NCBI GenBank assembly: GCA_027922465.2
Contig: BQMF02000170.1
Span: 62,001-126,000, forward strand
Length of the DNA: 64,000 nt
Source: Turritopsis dohrnii
Taxonomy: Eukaryota; Cnidaria; Hydrozoa; Anthoathecata; Oceaniidae
Direction: 5' to 3'
The position numbers were made by a program, and so were the translations under genes. Positions 1 through 10,469 of this stretch are shown here, one piece after another (position 1 is the stretch's first letter; the number at the start of each line of letters is the position of its first letter). Below the pieces are notes generated by a model. The model had not been told where the DNA came from, ran no database searches, and worked only from the letters and a program-made list of their open reading frames with translations.

Positions 1-810
1 TTTTCAAATGTTTGACCTTGACTCTTGTTAACAGTGAAAGAATAAGCCAAACGAATCGGCAGTTGTCTGCGTTTCAAAGTGAAAGGCATACCTGTGTCAG
101 AGGGTGACAATTGTACCCTAGGTATGAAAATTGTCTCTCCAACAGCTGACCCTGTCAAAACGTCAGGTTTAATAAAATTCTGAGATAATTCCCGAACAAT
201 CAAGCGTGTCCCGTTGCAAAGACCCTTCTTGATGTTCAAATTTCGTAAAAGCATAATTATTGCTCCAACTTTAAGTTTCAAACAATGTGGAGGCATACCA
301 GATGGTGTGATGCTGTTTAAAAAATCAAGCGGATAATTTTGTCGCTCGTCCTCATCATCACAATCAACTTCATCAGCACTATAATAGCAAACTGGATCAC
401 CAGGCAATCTTTCTAACACCTCGTTGTTAATTATTAATGACTGCTCATTTGTAGGTGTCAAAATAGCAGTTGAAGCATATTGATTAGGTTCCAGGCCGTC
501 ATACATGACTGATATGAGCGATGTGTTTTCAGACACGACACAGCAATCTGGAATTTCAATGGCACCTTTAGCAGGATCATCTTGTTTAAATGGTAATTCC
601 CCATTACCCAATTGCAACAGCCACTGACAAAATTGCTGCTCCTCAGGTCTAGCTCTCATGTTTTGAGTTAATGAGAATTTTGACACTGAAGCCCACAATG
701 CAGAACTGGTTAAACACACCTCAATAACATCAGTCGGTTTTGCTTTCTTCACAACAGGTAAGCATTGACGGAAATCTCCGCCCCATAACATTACTTTGCC
801 ACCAAAGAGA
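1..810 (-). pseudogene. Helitron helicase C-terminal half, frameshifted and truncated by the window start
   Basis: Reading the minus strand from about 810 down to 1 gives an open Pif1-type helicase frame that continues the RepHel gene after a frameshift near 800-815. The preceding frame runs into TAA at 791, whereas the shifted frame restores FGGKVMLWGGDFRQCLPV (helicase motif III). Further on it shows LLRNLNIKKGLCNGTRL and ends at the window edge in VNKSQGQTF (motif VI). In the mobile element this part supplies the ATP-driven 5'-3' helicase used in rolling-circle transposition. The frame is open for about 265 codons, so the frameshift is the only lesion seen here. The Helitron 3' terminus lies outside the window. 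Confidence 0.85.
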
Positions 811-3349
811 GTATCGTGTTACAAACATCACGAAGTAATCGATCGATGGCATGAAAAATATGAGTGGAAACCATTGTCGCTTCATCGATGAGAAACAGGT
901 CTACACTACGTAAGTATTCAGCATGTTTCAATGTTGGAGTTACATTACAAACACTGGTTTCTAAAACAGGAACAGGCAAACGAAATAATGAATGCAATGT
1001 ACACCCACCAGAAAGTAAAGTGGCTGCAATACCTGTATATGCAGCAGTAGCAACTTTCCAACCTCTGGCCCTACATGCTGCTATAACATAGTTATAAGTA
1101 AATGTTTTACCTGTACCAGCTGGTCCATCAAGATAAAACAATGTTTCAGGTTGTGCCAAAGCGTTACGGACATTGGATACAGCAGATAATATTGCATCTG
1201 CCACAGCCACCTGCTGCTCATTAAGCAGAGGCCTTACCTGATGTCTCTGGTCAATGTATACGTTTACATCAACCTCTTCCTCGTCAACATGTTCAATTAA
1301 CTCAGGAAGGTTTAATTGCGTTAAGGACATACCAAATTGTTTGAGTATGTTATCGATATATCCCAAAACCTTTTGCTCAGCTTGAGCAACAGACAATGTG
1401 CGCACATAGTCCTCGCACAATTGATCCTTGAATGTATTCCACAGTTCCAGCGGATTCAATGGCTCACAATGTGTCAAGATTGTGACGAATAATTGCCTCA
1501 ATTGTTGAGGCATTTGGAATGTAGATGCCTCTTCCAATGTATTGTGCCATTCATCATCATCTTGAAGAAGACCTCTTGCAATACATGCTTCACGGAACGT
1601 ATCAAAAACCACCCCATTGAACGTGCGCAAATACTCGAATGATGTAGCACCAGGGATGTGAAGCAATAAAACACGAAGGAAAAATCTTTCTCCTTCTGTT
1701 GGTCTTGCATTGTATAGTCGAGCAATTATTGGCTTATATGTTTTATCTCTTGCTTTCCATTTTTTTTCCCTATCATGAAATACATAATGATATGGAATGT
1801 CAGGAAACAGATATTGTCGGGCATCAGGATCTTCAACATTCAATTTAAACCATGCTGTGAGGTGAGTGTCTCTCATAGATGCCCTGTCTGCAGCTGCATA
1901 CTCTTCACCAGGTTGAAAATAAACTCGTTGAAGATCTGGCAAATGCACTGCCAATCTCTTGATACAGTGTGATTTCTCATGCATGGAGAACTCAAAGATT
2001 CTCCACAGAGCTTCAGGTGCACTAACATATCGAGCGTCTAAAAAAGTTTTAAATTCATCATATTGCAATTGTTCGTTAATTTCGACATGCGCTCGATCAT
2101 GTCCTTTATATACGTATTTGAATAAATATTTAACACTTTTTATAGAAGTACAGGCCTCCAAATTTATATGCGCATTATATTTCTTTGATAACCAGGGACA
2201 GTATGGAACTACCCATCGATTATCTAAATCTACATTTTTAACCCTCACAGTTCGACCATTATTTCGTCTGCGATACAAAGGATAGCCATTAACATTCATT
2301 TGTGTTGAATCACAGAATGATTTGGGAAAATCTTTGGTACAGTTGCCATCATCTCCCATACAAACAGAAGTCTCATTGTAAATACCACATGGACCATGTA
2401 TCATACACGATTTGATGATGTTGTGTAGTTCTGGCTCCTCATCTGGATCAGGGATTTCAGCACATATCAAGCTGTCAACATCATCAGCATTTTGTAACTT
2501 ATCCTCTTGTGCTAAATGAATAAGAATATGTGCATGAGGTAAAGAACGCTTTTGAAATTCAATCACATAAAGGTGAGAAATCGTTTTTCCCAATACACCA
2601 TTTTTTATGACATCATTTAAAAGTGCTTTCAATTTCAAATTAAAAACACGCGCAACCAAGTCAGGTCGATAATGTGCAGGCTCATTATCTAAATTTTCGG
2701 TAATTTCCTTCCAATTTGGATTGCATGTAAAAGTGCAGAACAAATCAGGTTTTCCCATTTTAGTCACCATAGCCATTGCATCTTGGTAATTTTGTTGCAT
2801 AGCTCTTGGACTGCCCTGAAAAGACGATGGTAATATCACAGGTCTGCCTGCATTTAAACCTCTATTTCCTGCAACATTGGCAAGATGATCAATCAACCCT
2901 TGATATTGCTCAACACGTAACACTTTTTGGTTTCTCCGAATATAGTTGAGACGATCAGATTCCACCTTACAGTAACAGTCAACCGCGAATTGTTGAAATA
3001 ATCTTTTACCTTTTAAGATGGGATTAAAATTGCTTCTGTATGAAAACCTATAAGTATAATATTGTAATGCAGTTGTGCGACACCGACTACCTGTAGCATA
3101 TTCAGCTACATGAGGAATATCTGTAGTCCATCCAGACTCTCCCCTTGGAAAAAAGACTGGATAAACCATTGGATCCAAATGAGGTGAATCTGTTGGTAAA
3201 CATCGCAGTGGTCTGTCTCGAGGATAAACAACAATATCCCGAAAGGCAGGTGGTGCACCATCTTCACCAACAAAAACAGCTGCTACTTCATCATGGTGGG
3301 GTAGATTGTAACGCCGCCGATCGCCACCACTCCTCAGGTGCATTCTAAC
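791..3349 (-). CDS. Helitron RepHel protein, exon 2 (HUH Rep nuclease plus Pif1-like helicase start)
   Basis: Main exon of a Helitron replication-initiator/helicase. It opens at 3349 after a splice acceptor (TTTAG) with V-R-M-H-L-R and holds the full Helitron-like Rep domain. The HUH motif LPHAHIL has histidines at residues 270 and 272, counted from the Met at 3343. The two-tyrosine motif KYLFKYVYKG has Tyr406 and Tyr410. The helicase begins near residue 700, with Walker A GPAGTGKT at 740-747 and Walker B LIDEATMV at 817-824. The exon ends in a stop after Walker B that is best explained by a frameshift, since the helicase continues in another frame. Rep would nick and join the single-stranded ends. 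All Rep catalytic residues are present, so decay is recent. Confidence 0.93.
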   Translation of the reverse strand, partial: VRMHLRSGGDRRRYNLPHHDEVAAVFVGEDGAPPAFRDIVVYPRDRPLRCLPTDSPHLDPMVYPVFFPRGESGWTTDIPHVAEYATGSRCRTTALQYYTYRFSYRSNFNPILKGKRLFQQFAVDCYCKVESDRLNYIRRNQKVLRVEQYQGLIDHLANVAGNRGLNAGRPVILPSSFQGSPRAMQQNYQDAMAMVTKMGKPDLFCTFTCNPNWKEITENLDNEPAHYRPDLVARVFNLKLKALLNDVIKNGVLGKTISHLYVIEFQKRSLPHAHILIHLAQEDKLQNADDVDSLICAEIPDPDEEPELHNIIKSCMIHGPCGIYNETSVCMGDDGNCTKDFPKSFCDSTQMNVNGYPLYRRRNNGRTVRVKNVDLDNRWVVPYCPWLSKKYNAHINLEACTSIKSVKYLFKYVYKGHDRAHVEINEQLQYDEFKTFLDARYVSAPEALWRIFEFSMHEKSHCIKRLAVHLPDLQRVYFQPGEEYAAADRASMRDTHLTAWFKLNVEDPDARQYLFPDIPYHYVFHDREKKWKARDKTYKPIIARLYNARPTEGERFFLRVLLLHIPGATSFEYLRTFNGVVFDTFREACIARGLLQDDDEWHNTLEEASTFQMPQQLRQLFVTILTHCEPLNPLELWNTFKDQLCEDYVRTLSVAQAEQKVLGYIDNILKQFGMSLTQLNLPELIEHVDEEEVDVNVYIDQRHQVRPLLNEQQVAVADAILSAVSNVRNALAQPETLFYLDGPAGTGKTFTYNYVIAACRARGWKVATAAYTGIAATLLSGGCTLHSLFRLPVPVLETSVCNVTPTLKHAEYLRSVDLFLIDEATMVSTHIFHAIDRLLRDVCNTILSLVAK

Positions 3350-3433
3350 CTAAATTTTAAAATGAAAGATTTTGAAAATAATTGATTTTAAAAAAACCTA
3401 CAAAGATAACTGATTAATAACTCAAAATTTTAC

Positions 3434-4297
3434 CAAAGATGGTTGGCGATTTTGCTCTTGGGCAAGCCGTAATTCCTCAGCTTCTACCTCACTCATGTAT
3501 TTGTATGCAGCAGCGTAAGGACTTTCTCTTATAATGATGTCTTGCAAATTTTGCATAACCTCAGGCAAGCAACCTTGATTTTCGGGTCTCGCCATTCTTT
3601 CATTGAATGCATCCATCCCATCATAAATGTACAACTGACCATATGATGGAGGAACACCTTCCGACGGATGCAGATTCCCTGTACGGTGACATACCTGGCC
3701 ATTTATACGAAAGACAGGTGGTCCTCGACCTGGTGGTACAGCCATTTTTGCACCCATCGACGCAAAAGCGACAGAACTGTTAAACTTTCGAATATTTTCT
3801 TGAAAGTTCTTTGCTTGATTTGTATTACCTACTAAAAGGTCTTTAAGATCATTAGGGTAATTAATGTCATTAAGGTGTATCTTACCATTATGACAACATT
3901 TGAAATTACTTTCATCGGCAAACATTTTAGCACTACAGCGTTGACAAACCTTGTCCATTGGGCCTAAGTAATGTTGCTCAGGCAATTGATCAGGTTGACG
4001 TTCAGCACAATGCAAACTTAATGTAGCGCGTCTAGCCCGCATACGTTGCATATTTCTATTCCGCCTAGTTAATCTCTCATCAGCATCTTCATTTTGACGA
4101 TACTGAACGCGTGTTTCGGCATCGTGATTCCTACGACGCTCATTCTCAGAAATATCATGAGAAATATTATTGCCTTGCGTTTCGCGACGTCGCGCAATAG
4201 CGACATCTTCATGTGCAAACCTACGTTGGATTACTGATCGAATTTGTTGTTGATCAGGAGGTTGCAATCCTAAAAGTTGCTTGAACACCAGGGACAA
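3434..4297 (-). CDS. Helitron RepHel protein, exon 1 (N-terminal zinc-finger-like region)
   Basis: This 5' exon belongs to the same Helitron gene. It has an Arg-rich stretch, then a zinc-finger-like block (CQRCSAKMFADES followed by FKCCHNGKIHL) typical of Helitron N-termini, and the conserved block FRINGQVCHRTGNLHPSEG. It ends at codon Leu (3434-3436), followed by GTAAAA. An 84 bp intron (3433-3350) with acceptor TTTAG joins it in phase 0 to the next exon, giving ...QPSL-VRMHLRSGGDRRRYN..., which matches the usual Helitron protein across the join. Without splicing, TGA at 3422-3424 would end the frame. The 5' limit is uncertain, because the first in-frame start near 4297 is a TTG and the true start may lie in an upstream exon. 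Confidence 0.85.
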
Positions 4298-4439
4298 TAT
4301 TATTGCCCCTTCCTATATTATACATGACGAACAGATATAAGATATATAGAAATAAGAAAATATAACTACCAAATTGTAGATTAACAAACTCCCAACCCTG
4401 AATGAAAATAAATTTGAAAAAAAATAATAAAAAGACTCA

Positions 4440-4800
4440 ATGTCGTTTCATGAAAAAAAAACAAAAGATGATTTTAACAATTATATACCTGGAGTAAAAC
4501 TCTGAACTGTTTTTACAATATCTCAACACTGCCTCTCAATAACTTTATGCCACAAACTTTCTGCTATATAATTCGTCAACTCTGAATATATATAAAAATC
4601 ATAAACAAACACTATATATCACATTTCGATGTGGTTTCATGAAAAAAAGTAATTCAGCACTTTAAAAATTACCTGGAGTAAAACTCTGTATTGTTTTTAC
4701 AACTGCCTCTCTATCCACAAACTTTCTGCTATATGACTCGTCAACTCTGAATATAAATCATAAAACAGACACTTTCATTTTCGATAAACAGAGACTTTCA
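4440..4800. repeat. Two-copy tandem repeat (unit about 184 bp) upstream of the Helitron gene
   Basis: Two diverged copies, roughly 4440-4628 and 4629-4800, each hold TTTCATGAAAAAAA, ACCTGGAGTAAAACTCTG, CCACAAACTTTCTGC and CGTCAACTCTGAATATA in the same order. The shared word GGAGTAAAACTC starts at 4491 and 4675. On the minus strand each copy reads ...GTTTTACTCCAG followed by GTATAT or GTAATT, a good splice-donor context. The repeat could therefore be a duplicated 5' non-coding exon of the Helitron transcript. Confidence 0.7.
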
Positions 4801-4959
4801 TTTTTCGAATTAAACAGCAATTAAATAGCGGCAGATTAGATAGATTACCTCATAAACTTTATTCGTTTTCAGTTTTTTTTTCTTCTTTTATCTTATTTTT
4901 TATCTTTTTCTTATTGTAGAGCTCCTTCGCAATCTTTTTTCAATACCAAAATAAGTTTG

Positions 4960-5185
4960 TTTACATTTTGAACGAACACAGTTGCTATGTTTACAAAACG
5001 TTCGAAAAGATCAAAATAGAAGCATTGCATTGCTCGTTATACTAATCGTGAATGTGTTTTGCTCGGTCTAACTGCCGCTATATGACCACGATTAAGAAGA
5101 TTTTGACCGTTAAAAGCGACCCGAAACAATCACTCTCTAAGTTAAAAACTGGATGCACAGCGCGTATTAGGATATAGATGGGACA
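4960..5185 (+). repeat. R1 repeat family, copy A
   Basis: This carries the diagnostic word GACCACGATTAAGAAGATTT together with TATACTAATCGTGAATGTG, CTGCCGCTATATGACC and ATCACTCTCTAAGTTAAA. The same words in the same order occur inverted at 33,165-33,400. Shorter versions recur at 45.7, 46.2 and 46.7 kb. It is non-coding. It lies just upstream of the Helitron 5' side, so the Helitron may have inserted next to it or captured part of it. Confidence 0.75.
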
Positions 5186-5600
5186 TTCAAATTTTTTGGT
5201 CGACCTATGCCTTTTTTTTCACTAATTACATCTTAGGTCGACCATAACAAGATTTAACATTGGGCAATATGAATGTCAATTCCTTTTGCTGTAGAAGTAA
5301 ACAGAATCATTAATCTTGATAAAAATGTGATTGAACTAACTTTACTGGTGTTCATTAACCAAATTAGCGCGCATGCGCAGTCATTGTGATGTCGATATCG
5401 CTAGCTGGCTTTGGAGTGCCTGTTTTCGTTTCTGGAGGTTGTGCGTTTGATCCCTGACCGAGTTATACCAGCAATAAGAGTGTGAATCGATCTGCTCAGT
5501 TTGCCACTCATTTTGGAAGCAGAATTGATTGTTAGAGCTACGTGTTTGACTCTTGATTTATTGGTGGTCTCTGTAAAGCGAAGTTAAATTTTTACTCACT

Positions 5601-6191
5601 CCCAGTTAACACACGAAGTCAACACAACGTTGTTTTATGGTTGTTTTAACGTCGTAACCAAAAACGACTATTAATCGACGTCAAGAAAACGTCACGGCTG
5701 GTCGCAAATAGTTGTGACCTGAAAAAAGACATTTCAAAATCCTACAATGATTGAAAGTTTATGTCGTAACTAGAGTGGTATAATACCGTAATTTTATCCT
5801 ATTAAAATCATTTATTTACTTACAGTGAATTCTGACGTTCTTTCGATGTCAAAAGAACGTTGCATTTTGTATTCCTAGATTATGTATGCAATTAAGTTCT
5901 TAAGGTAATCATCTTGAAAACCATGAAAAAAGGCGCCGTAGTGTAGCGGTTATCACTCTCAGAATTCATGCGACAGGTCAGGGTTCGATTCCGACTGGTG
6001 ACTTTTCATTTGTGGTCATTACCCTTCCTTGTTAATTTGGCTATGCTACAACAGCAACGCAACGTTGTTTTCTTAATCGTCGTTTTGACGTCAAAATCCG
6101 ACGCTGTTTTGCTGTTTCCATTTCGACCTTTACACGACCGTCAAGTGACGATGGAATACGACGTCGAAACAACGTCTTTGTGCTTACTGGG
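5601..6191. mobile_element. TIR element of the CCCAG type, GACGTC-rich, with a tRNA-like core
   Basis: A 591 bp non-coding element with imperfect terminal inverted repeats. The left end is CCCAGTTAACACACGAAG and the right end, reverse-complemented, is CCCAGTAAGCACAAAGAC. The interior is rich in AACGT and GACGTC words and encloses a tRNA-like module at 5932-6003. Related ends or bodies occur near 9.0-9.74 kb (end CCCAGCGGGCACAAGGCG) and 25.4-25.59 kb. No clean target duplication is visible. Confidence 0.6.
5932..6003 (+). repeat. tRNA-like pol III module inside the CCCAG element
   Basis: GGCGCCGTAGTGTAGCGGTT contains a box A-like TAGTGTAGCGG. GGGTTCGATTCC downstream is a near-perfect box B. 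Spacing is tRNA-like, but I could not draw a convincing acceptor stem with CCA-side pairing, so this reads as a SINE head or tRNA pseudogene, not a working tRNA. Confidence 0.55.
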
Positions 6192-6199
6192 CTTGTTCT

Positions 6200-7150
6200 A
6201 AACTTATTTTAACATTTGCGATATTTCCGCCGGTTCACAGATAAGGCGGAAATGCAGTTTCTTTCACAGTTCTGGACGATATCTAGTTTGCTGTGTATGT
6301 TAGCAAATGTGCCTAGCATGCGTATAAAAAGGAGGGACGATGTAGTATCGTTTTTGGTTTTGTCATATCGTATGCGGGAAGTGTTCTGTAAATTTAGCTC
6401 ATTATTTTATTCTTTTTATTTTATGTCACATCGAATTGGTCTATCGGACATCAATCGGAGAGAAAGAAAATCGATGTTAAGGTGTAGTAAGTTTAAGCCG
6501 GTCTTCATTCAATCAAAGTTATCTATAGGATCACGGTTTTTCCCTGTGACTTTTCTTTGGCAATATCAGAGTCCACAGTTTTATAGCCCGGATTCTATTA
6601 GTTACCTTTGTTCGATGTAGTCTCGACAAGGAAGGTTATTGCTTTGTACACATTAATGTGGACTTCCATGTACGGTTCTGCCGCGCGATATGCTGTTATA
6701 TATACCAAAATGCACTGAAATTTTGTTGTTATTCTTGTGTATAGGGTTTGGGTTAATGAGGTAAGAATCGCAAAGAAAACATTTTAATATATAGCAAAAA
6801 GTCACTACTACTTTCCTTTCTCCCATGACATTAATTCTTTTTAACTAGAAAAAAGATAAACCTTTGGGAAATAAGTACCCTCTTACGCAAGGTGAATATG
6901 TTTTCGGGCTTCTTTACTTTACAAGATCTTTTCCAAACTTGTTTTATTTTCAGGTTGATTTTTCATCTTTAGTGGATGTTATTATACTTTAAAATCTTTT
7001 AAACAAACCCTCAAATCATATGTATGTAGTGAACTAATTTTGAATTTATTTTGAAAAAACACGGAATACAAAATAGAATGCAAAATCTGAATTTGTATTA
7101 AAAATGCCAACACTTTTCAAAACGTGATCAGCTTACCTGCTCATAAAACT
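6200..7150. other. No recognisable feature
   Basis: AT-rich sequence with only short chance ORFs. The 134-codon plus-strand frame at 6216-6620 has no recognisable motif. I see no convincing repeat or RNA gene. Confidence 0.5.
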
Positions 7151-7158
7151 TCCTAAGA

Positions 7159-7787
7159 ACAGCTTTAAACAGCCGCATAATCGCAGGGTCGAATTCAACT
7201 CTTTATTAAATGCGACAAGAGTTCGACCTTATAAAGTGAAAAATTAGTAAAGTGAGAAATAATGAATTATGTTCAGCAGAATTTGTCGAATTAAAAGGCA
7301 ATCTTCGACATAAATTCGGCATCACTTTATACGGCCGCGTAATCGTCGAGTTTAATGACAGCTTAATTGAACTTCGTGAAAAAAGTGTACGAAAGTAGTG
7401 GCAACGTGTAAGAAAAAGAGTAACAGTAGTAGTAACAGAAAATCATGTATTTGCCTTGAAGATGGCCCCTATAAAAAGTTACAGTAAAACATAATAATAA
7501 TAATATCAACAATCTAAGATCTACGATCGATTTTTGATAGCAACATGAGATGATAAAAAGTAGAACTTCGCAAGGTATTTGAGAGGACCTAATGCCAGTG
7601 CTGATAGATCGTCGATTGCAAGATAATTTTGTAACAAAATTGGATGATAAATCCGTTCGACATTTATGCAACTGTCTAAAGTCATGTCGAATTTGATATG
7701 AGGCAACCTGTATAAATTTTGTCAAATTTTCCCCGAACAAAAGTAAATTAATTCGACACGGCGATTATGCGGCTGTATACAGCTGTC
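7159..7787. mobile_element. MITE-like element with CAGCCGCATAATCGC inverted ends
   Basis: The left end reads ACAGCTTTAAACAGCCGCAT then AATCGC. The right end, reverse-complemented, reads ACAGCTGTATACAGCCGCAT then AATCGC. A third related motif, ACGGCCGCGTAATCG, sits inside at about 7331. Length is about 630 bp and the overlapping minus-strand ORFs inside have no homology that I recognise. The exact target duplication is unclear. Confidence 0.6.
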
Positions 7788-7789
7788 CT

Positions 7790-8560
7790 TAAAGTCAAAA
7801 GAACCAAAGCAAACCCAAACAAACAAACAAACAAATTTTGATGCTTACAAATATTACGCAATTTATCTAAGTGGGAGATCTATACTTCAAAATGTTTGGT
7901 TTTAAATGTTTCAAAAACAGTAAGGAACAGTGAAGAAAACTACAAAATTAGAAACATTTTAACGAATGGCAAGCAAATAGCAAAAAGATGACCTGTCTAC
8001 AAAGTTCAAGTAGCTTAACCAGTTTATACTTAACGTTTATGTTTTATTGTTTAACTCTTACTTAGTATATCGAAAAACAAAAAATAGAAATCTAAATATT
8101 TTAATTGAGTTCAGAGTAGTTGTGAAAGGATCTCAAGTGCTGTGTATATCTTTTTATTTGCCCAACAACAAAAACCAAATCATCCATGAAACATCTTTCT
8201 ACTTCTAAAAATGTTCAAACTGTTCATCAACTCAAGGAATTAGACTATGCAAGTTGAAAATGCTTTACCAAAGTTTTCTTAATCTGCGCAATGATCTGCA
8301 GAGAACATGTTTGAAAAAGAATTCAATTTTTGTCTTTATAAGTAACGTATTAGATGGTAACGCAATTTACTTTTTCCATCAAGAACTTTTAAGGACGCTA
8401 CAGTGACTGACCTGGTGTTTTTAGACTGAAAGAAACATTATTACTTGATTTCCAGGCAAACAGTGCTTATTGAATAAGGTTGAATCGACTTTCATAACAA
8501 GCGTGTAAAAGTGACATTGAAATTATTGCATACTTATACGCTCAGAAAGCATTGATTGCA
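7790..8560. other. No recognisable feature apart from a CAAA microsatellite
   Basis: An AAAC microsatellite lies near 7,817-7,835. Otherwise this is AT-rich non-coding sequence. Confidence 0.5.
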
Positions 8561-8579
8561 ACCATTGCGAAGAAGTTGA

Positions 8580-8890
8580 TGTAGTTCGGGGTGACTCAAT
8601 AACCTTGTTTTGTTAGCTCTGACTGAAAAGTAACTCAACTAAGAAATGTACCTGAGTCATTTTGACTAAGCTCAGGTAGTCAATTGTCATTGACTACCCA
8701 TATGTTGTCAGAAAGTATTCACTTTGACTACTTCAACGTAGTCATCGTAATCATCTGCCCGAAGACTCACTTAAAGGTGGTTATTGTGACTACCTTAGAT
8801 AGTCAATCTAGCAGACTGTAAAATGACCACTCAATCCCTGACAGAGTCATGCTAGCGACTATAACAGTGTGAATCACTCATCCTTGCTTA
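8580..8890. repeat. GACTAC/GTAGTC-rich repeat
   Basis: Short words GACTACC, GGTAGTC, TGACTAC and GTAGTCA alternate on both strands across about 300 bp. Related GTCATTT/GACTCG words recur at 10,640-10,790. It looks like a degenerate foldback or minisatellite with no coding content. Confidence 0.4.
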
Positions 8891-9179
8891 GTACTCAGCA
8901 AGAGAATACAAATGATGTCTAGGGTTATTGTCTATAAGAGCGGTTTCTGTGATTAAAGCTTCCGTAGCCCAAATGGTGTCTTTAAATGCTCTAGGACCTC
9001 CTTCGCAGGCTAACAGTACCTTCCCAAGACGTCCCTAAGACGTCGCAAAATGGTCGCGAAGTGGGAATCTCAAAAGACGTCCCAATTACATCTTCATTGA
9101 GACGTCTTGATAACATCCCAACGACATCGTAACGACGTCGCAGGATTATGAAATTTACTCTTTCAAGAACTGTAATAGG

Positions 9180-9255
9180 CCACAGGCGGACTCGAACCTG
9201 GAACCTCTGGTGTGCCAGCCGAACTCGTAACCGTTATGCCACCGCTGCTTGCTGT
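9180..9255 (-). repeat. tRNA-like SINE module
   Basis: On the minus strand GCGGTGGCATAACGGTTAC gives box A (TGGCATAACGG) and AGGTTCGAGTCCGCC gives a textbook box B (GGTTCGAGTCC). The box B region is nearly repeated at 10,483-10,522 (CACACCAGAGGTTCCGGG on the plus strand). The related copies suggest a SINE family and not a unique tRNA gene. Confidence 0.55.
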
Positions 9256-9299
9256 CAAGACTTTTAAAAACATTTACAATAAATCATTCTATACAGACT

Positions 9300-9690
9300 G
9301 ATTGCTTTTGAAAGTTTATAATTGTTTCGAAGATCGTTATTGAATCTGCACAGAGACGTCCCAAAAACGTCGTAAAAGGATCCCAATTGTGACGTCCCGT
9401 TTCAGACGTCCCTACGACGTCCCAAAATGATCTTAGGTTTATAATTGTTTTGAAGGTCGTTATTCAATCTGTATAAGGACGTCCTAGAAACTTCGTAAAA
9501 GGATCCCAATTGTGACGTCCCGTTTCAGACGTCCCAACGACGTCGCAAAATGATCTTAAATTTACAATTGTTTCGAAGGTCGTTATTCAATCCGTATAAA
9601 GACGTCCCAAAAACGTCGTAAAAGGATCCCAATTGCGACGTCCCGTTTCAGACGTCCCTACGACGTCCCAAAATGATCTGGAAAGCAAAC
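9300..9690. repeat. Tandem repeat, unit 123 bp, three copies
   Basis: ATTGTTTCGAAG-type words start at 9321, 9444 and 9567, exactly 123 bp apart. Each unit then has GACGTCC-AAAACGTCGTAAAA-GGATCCCAATTG-GACGTCCCGTTTCAGACG in order. 123 is a multiple of three, but all frames contain stops. Confidence 0.85.
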
Positions 9691-9747
9691 GACCATTTTA
9701 CGATTAAAATAAGACGTATCAAAGACGCCTTGTGCCCGCTGGGTTAA

Positions 9748-10210
9748 TAAACTGAAGAGGCTATCCTGGGCAAAAATTCATAAATAAATAATGCTTTCAA
9801 GGATTGATGTGCGTTCAGGGATTGATGTACGGATCCGTGAACGAACATCCAAGAAAAATTTTGTCCTAAGTATTTAGAAAATTTCATTAATATACACATT
9901 CCAAGAGGAAACGGAATTTAAATCAGAGTCAAAATAAGAGAAAATGAGATATAGGATACCAACAAATGAAAGAGTCTACAGAAGTATTGCTAAGCTATTG
10001 AAATACATCAATCCCTGAACGCACTTCAATCCTTGAACGCACGTCAATCTCTGAACGCACATCAATCCTTGAACGCACATCTGGTCGACTTAAGTATGAA
10101 TTTTTTACCAATGTGGCCCACGACTTTTGCGATCCTGACAAATCAATTTTTTATTCTTTGTGCAATTTTCGTATAGTGTTTTTGATTGAGTGATTATAGA
10201 GTTAAGAAAC
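9748..10210. mobile_element. Foldback element with inverted 18 bp iterons (copy 1)
   Basis: The left end carries AAGGATTGATGTGCGTTC/AGGGATTGATGTACG iterons. The right part at 10,005-10,080 carries the inverted form (TCAATCCTTGAACGCACA) four times at 18 bp spacing. Between them is about 180 bp of unique sequence (GGATCCGTGAACGAACATCC onward) that recurs almost unchanged at 14,170-14,550. No coding capacity. Confidence 0.7.
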
Positions 10211-10350
10211 TGAAGAGGCTATCCTGGGCAAACATTCATAAATAAATAATGCTTTCAAGGATTGATGTGCGTTCAGAGATTGATGTACGTGCAGGAATTG
10301 ATGTGTACTCGAGAATTAATGCACGCTTAGACATTGATGTGCGTTCTTTT
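10204..10350. repeat. Second, partial copy of the iteron element's left end
   Basis: AAACTGAAGAGGCTATCCTG and AATAATGCTTTCAAGGATTG repeat the sequence at 9,750-9,800. They are followed by four or five degraded iterons of the type GATTGATGTGCGTTC. Confidence 0.7.
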
Positions 10351-10469
10351 CGGCTGGGGAACCAACAGGGTTTTTCTATTATCATTATTAATTTTATTTT
10401 CCCAGGATCACAGTTGACTGGGCTATGAAAACAATACATTAACTAGACATAAAAGACGAAATGATTAAG

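Larger units (their letters stand above)
9005..9742. mobile_element. GACGTC-rich element ending in the CCCAGCGGGCACA-type terminus
   Basis: The right end is CTTGTGCCCGCTGGG at 9728-9742. Reverse-complemented it is CCCAGCGGGCACAAG, related to the ends of the 5,601-6,191 element. The interior has many GACGTC palindromes, a tRNA-like module on the minus strand (9180-9255) and a three-copy 123 bp tandem repeat. I could not find a matching left terminus, so the copy is probably truncated there. Confidence 0.5.
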
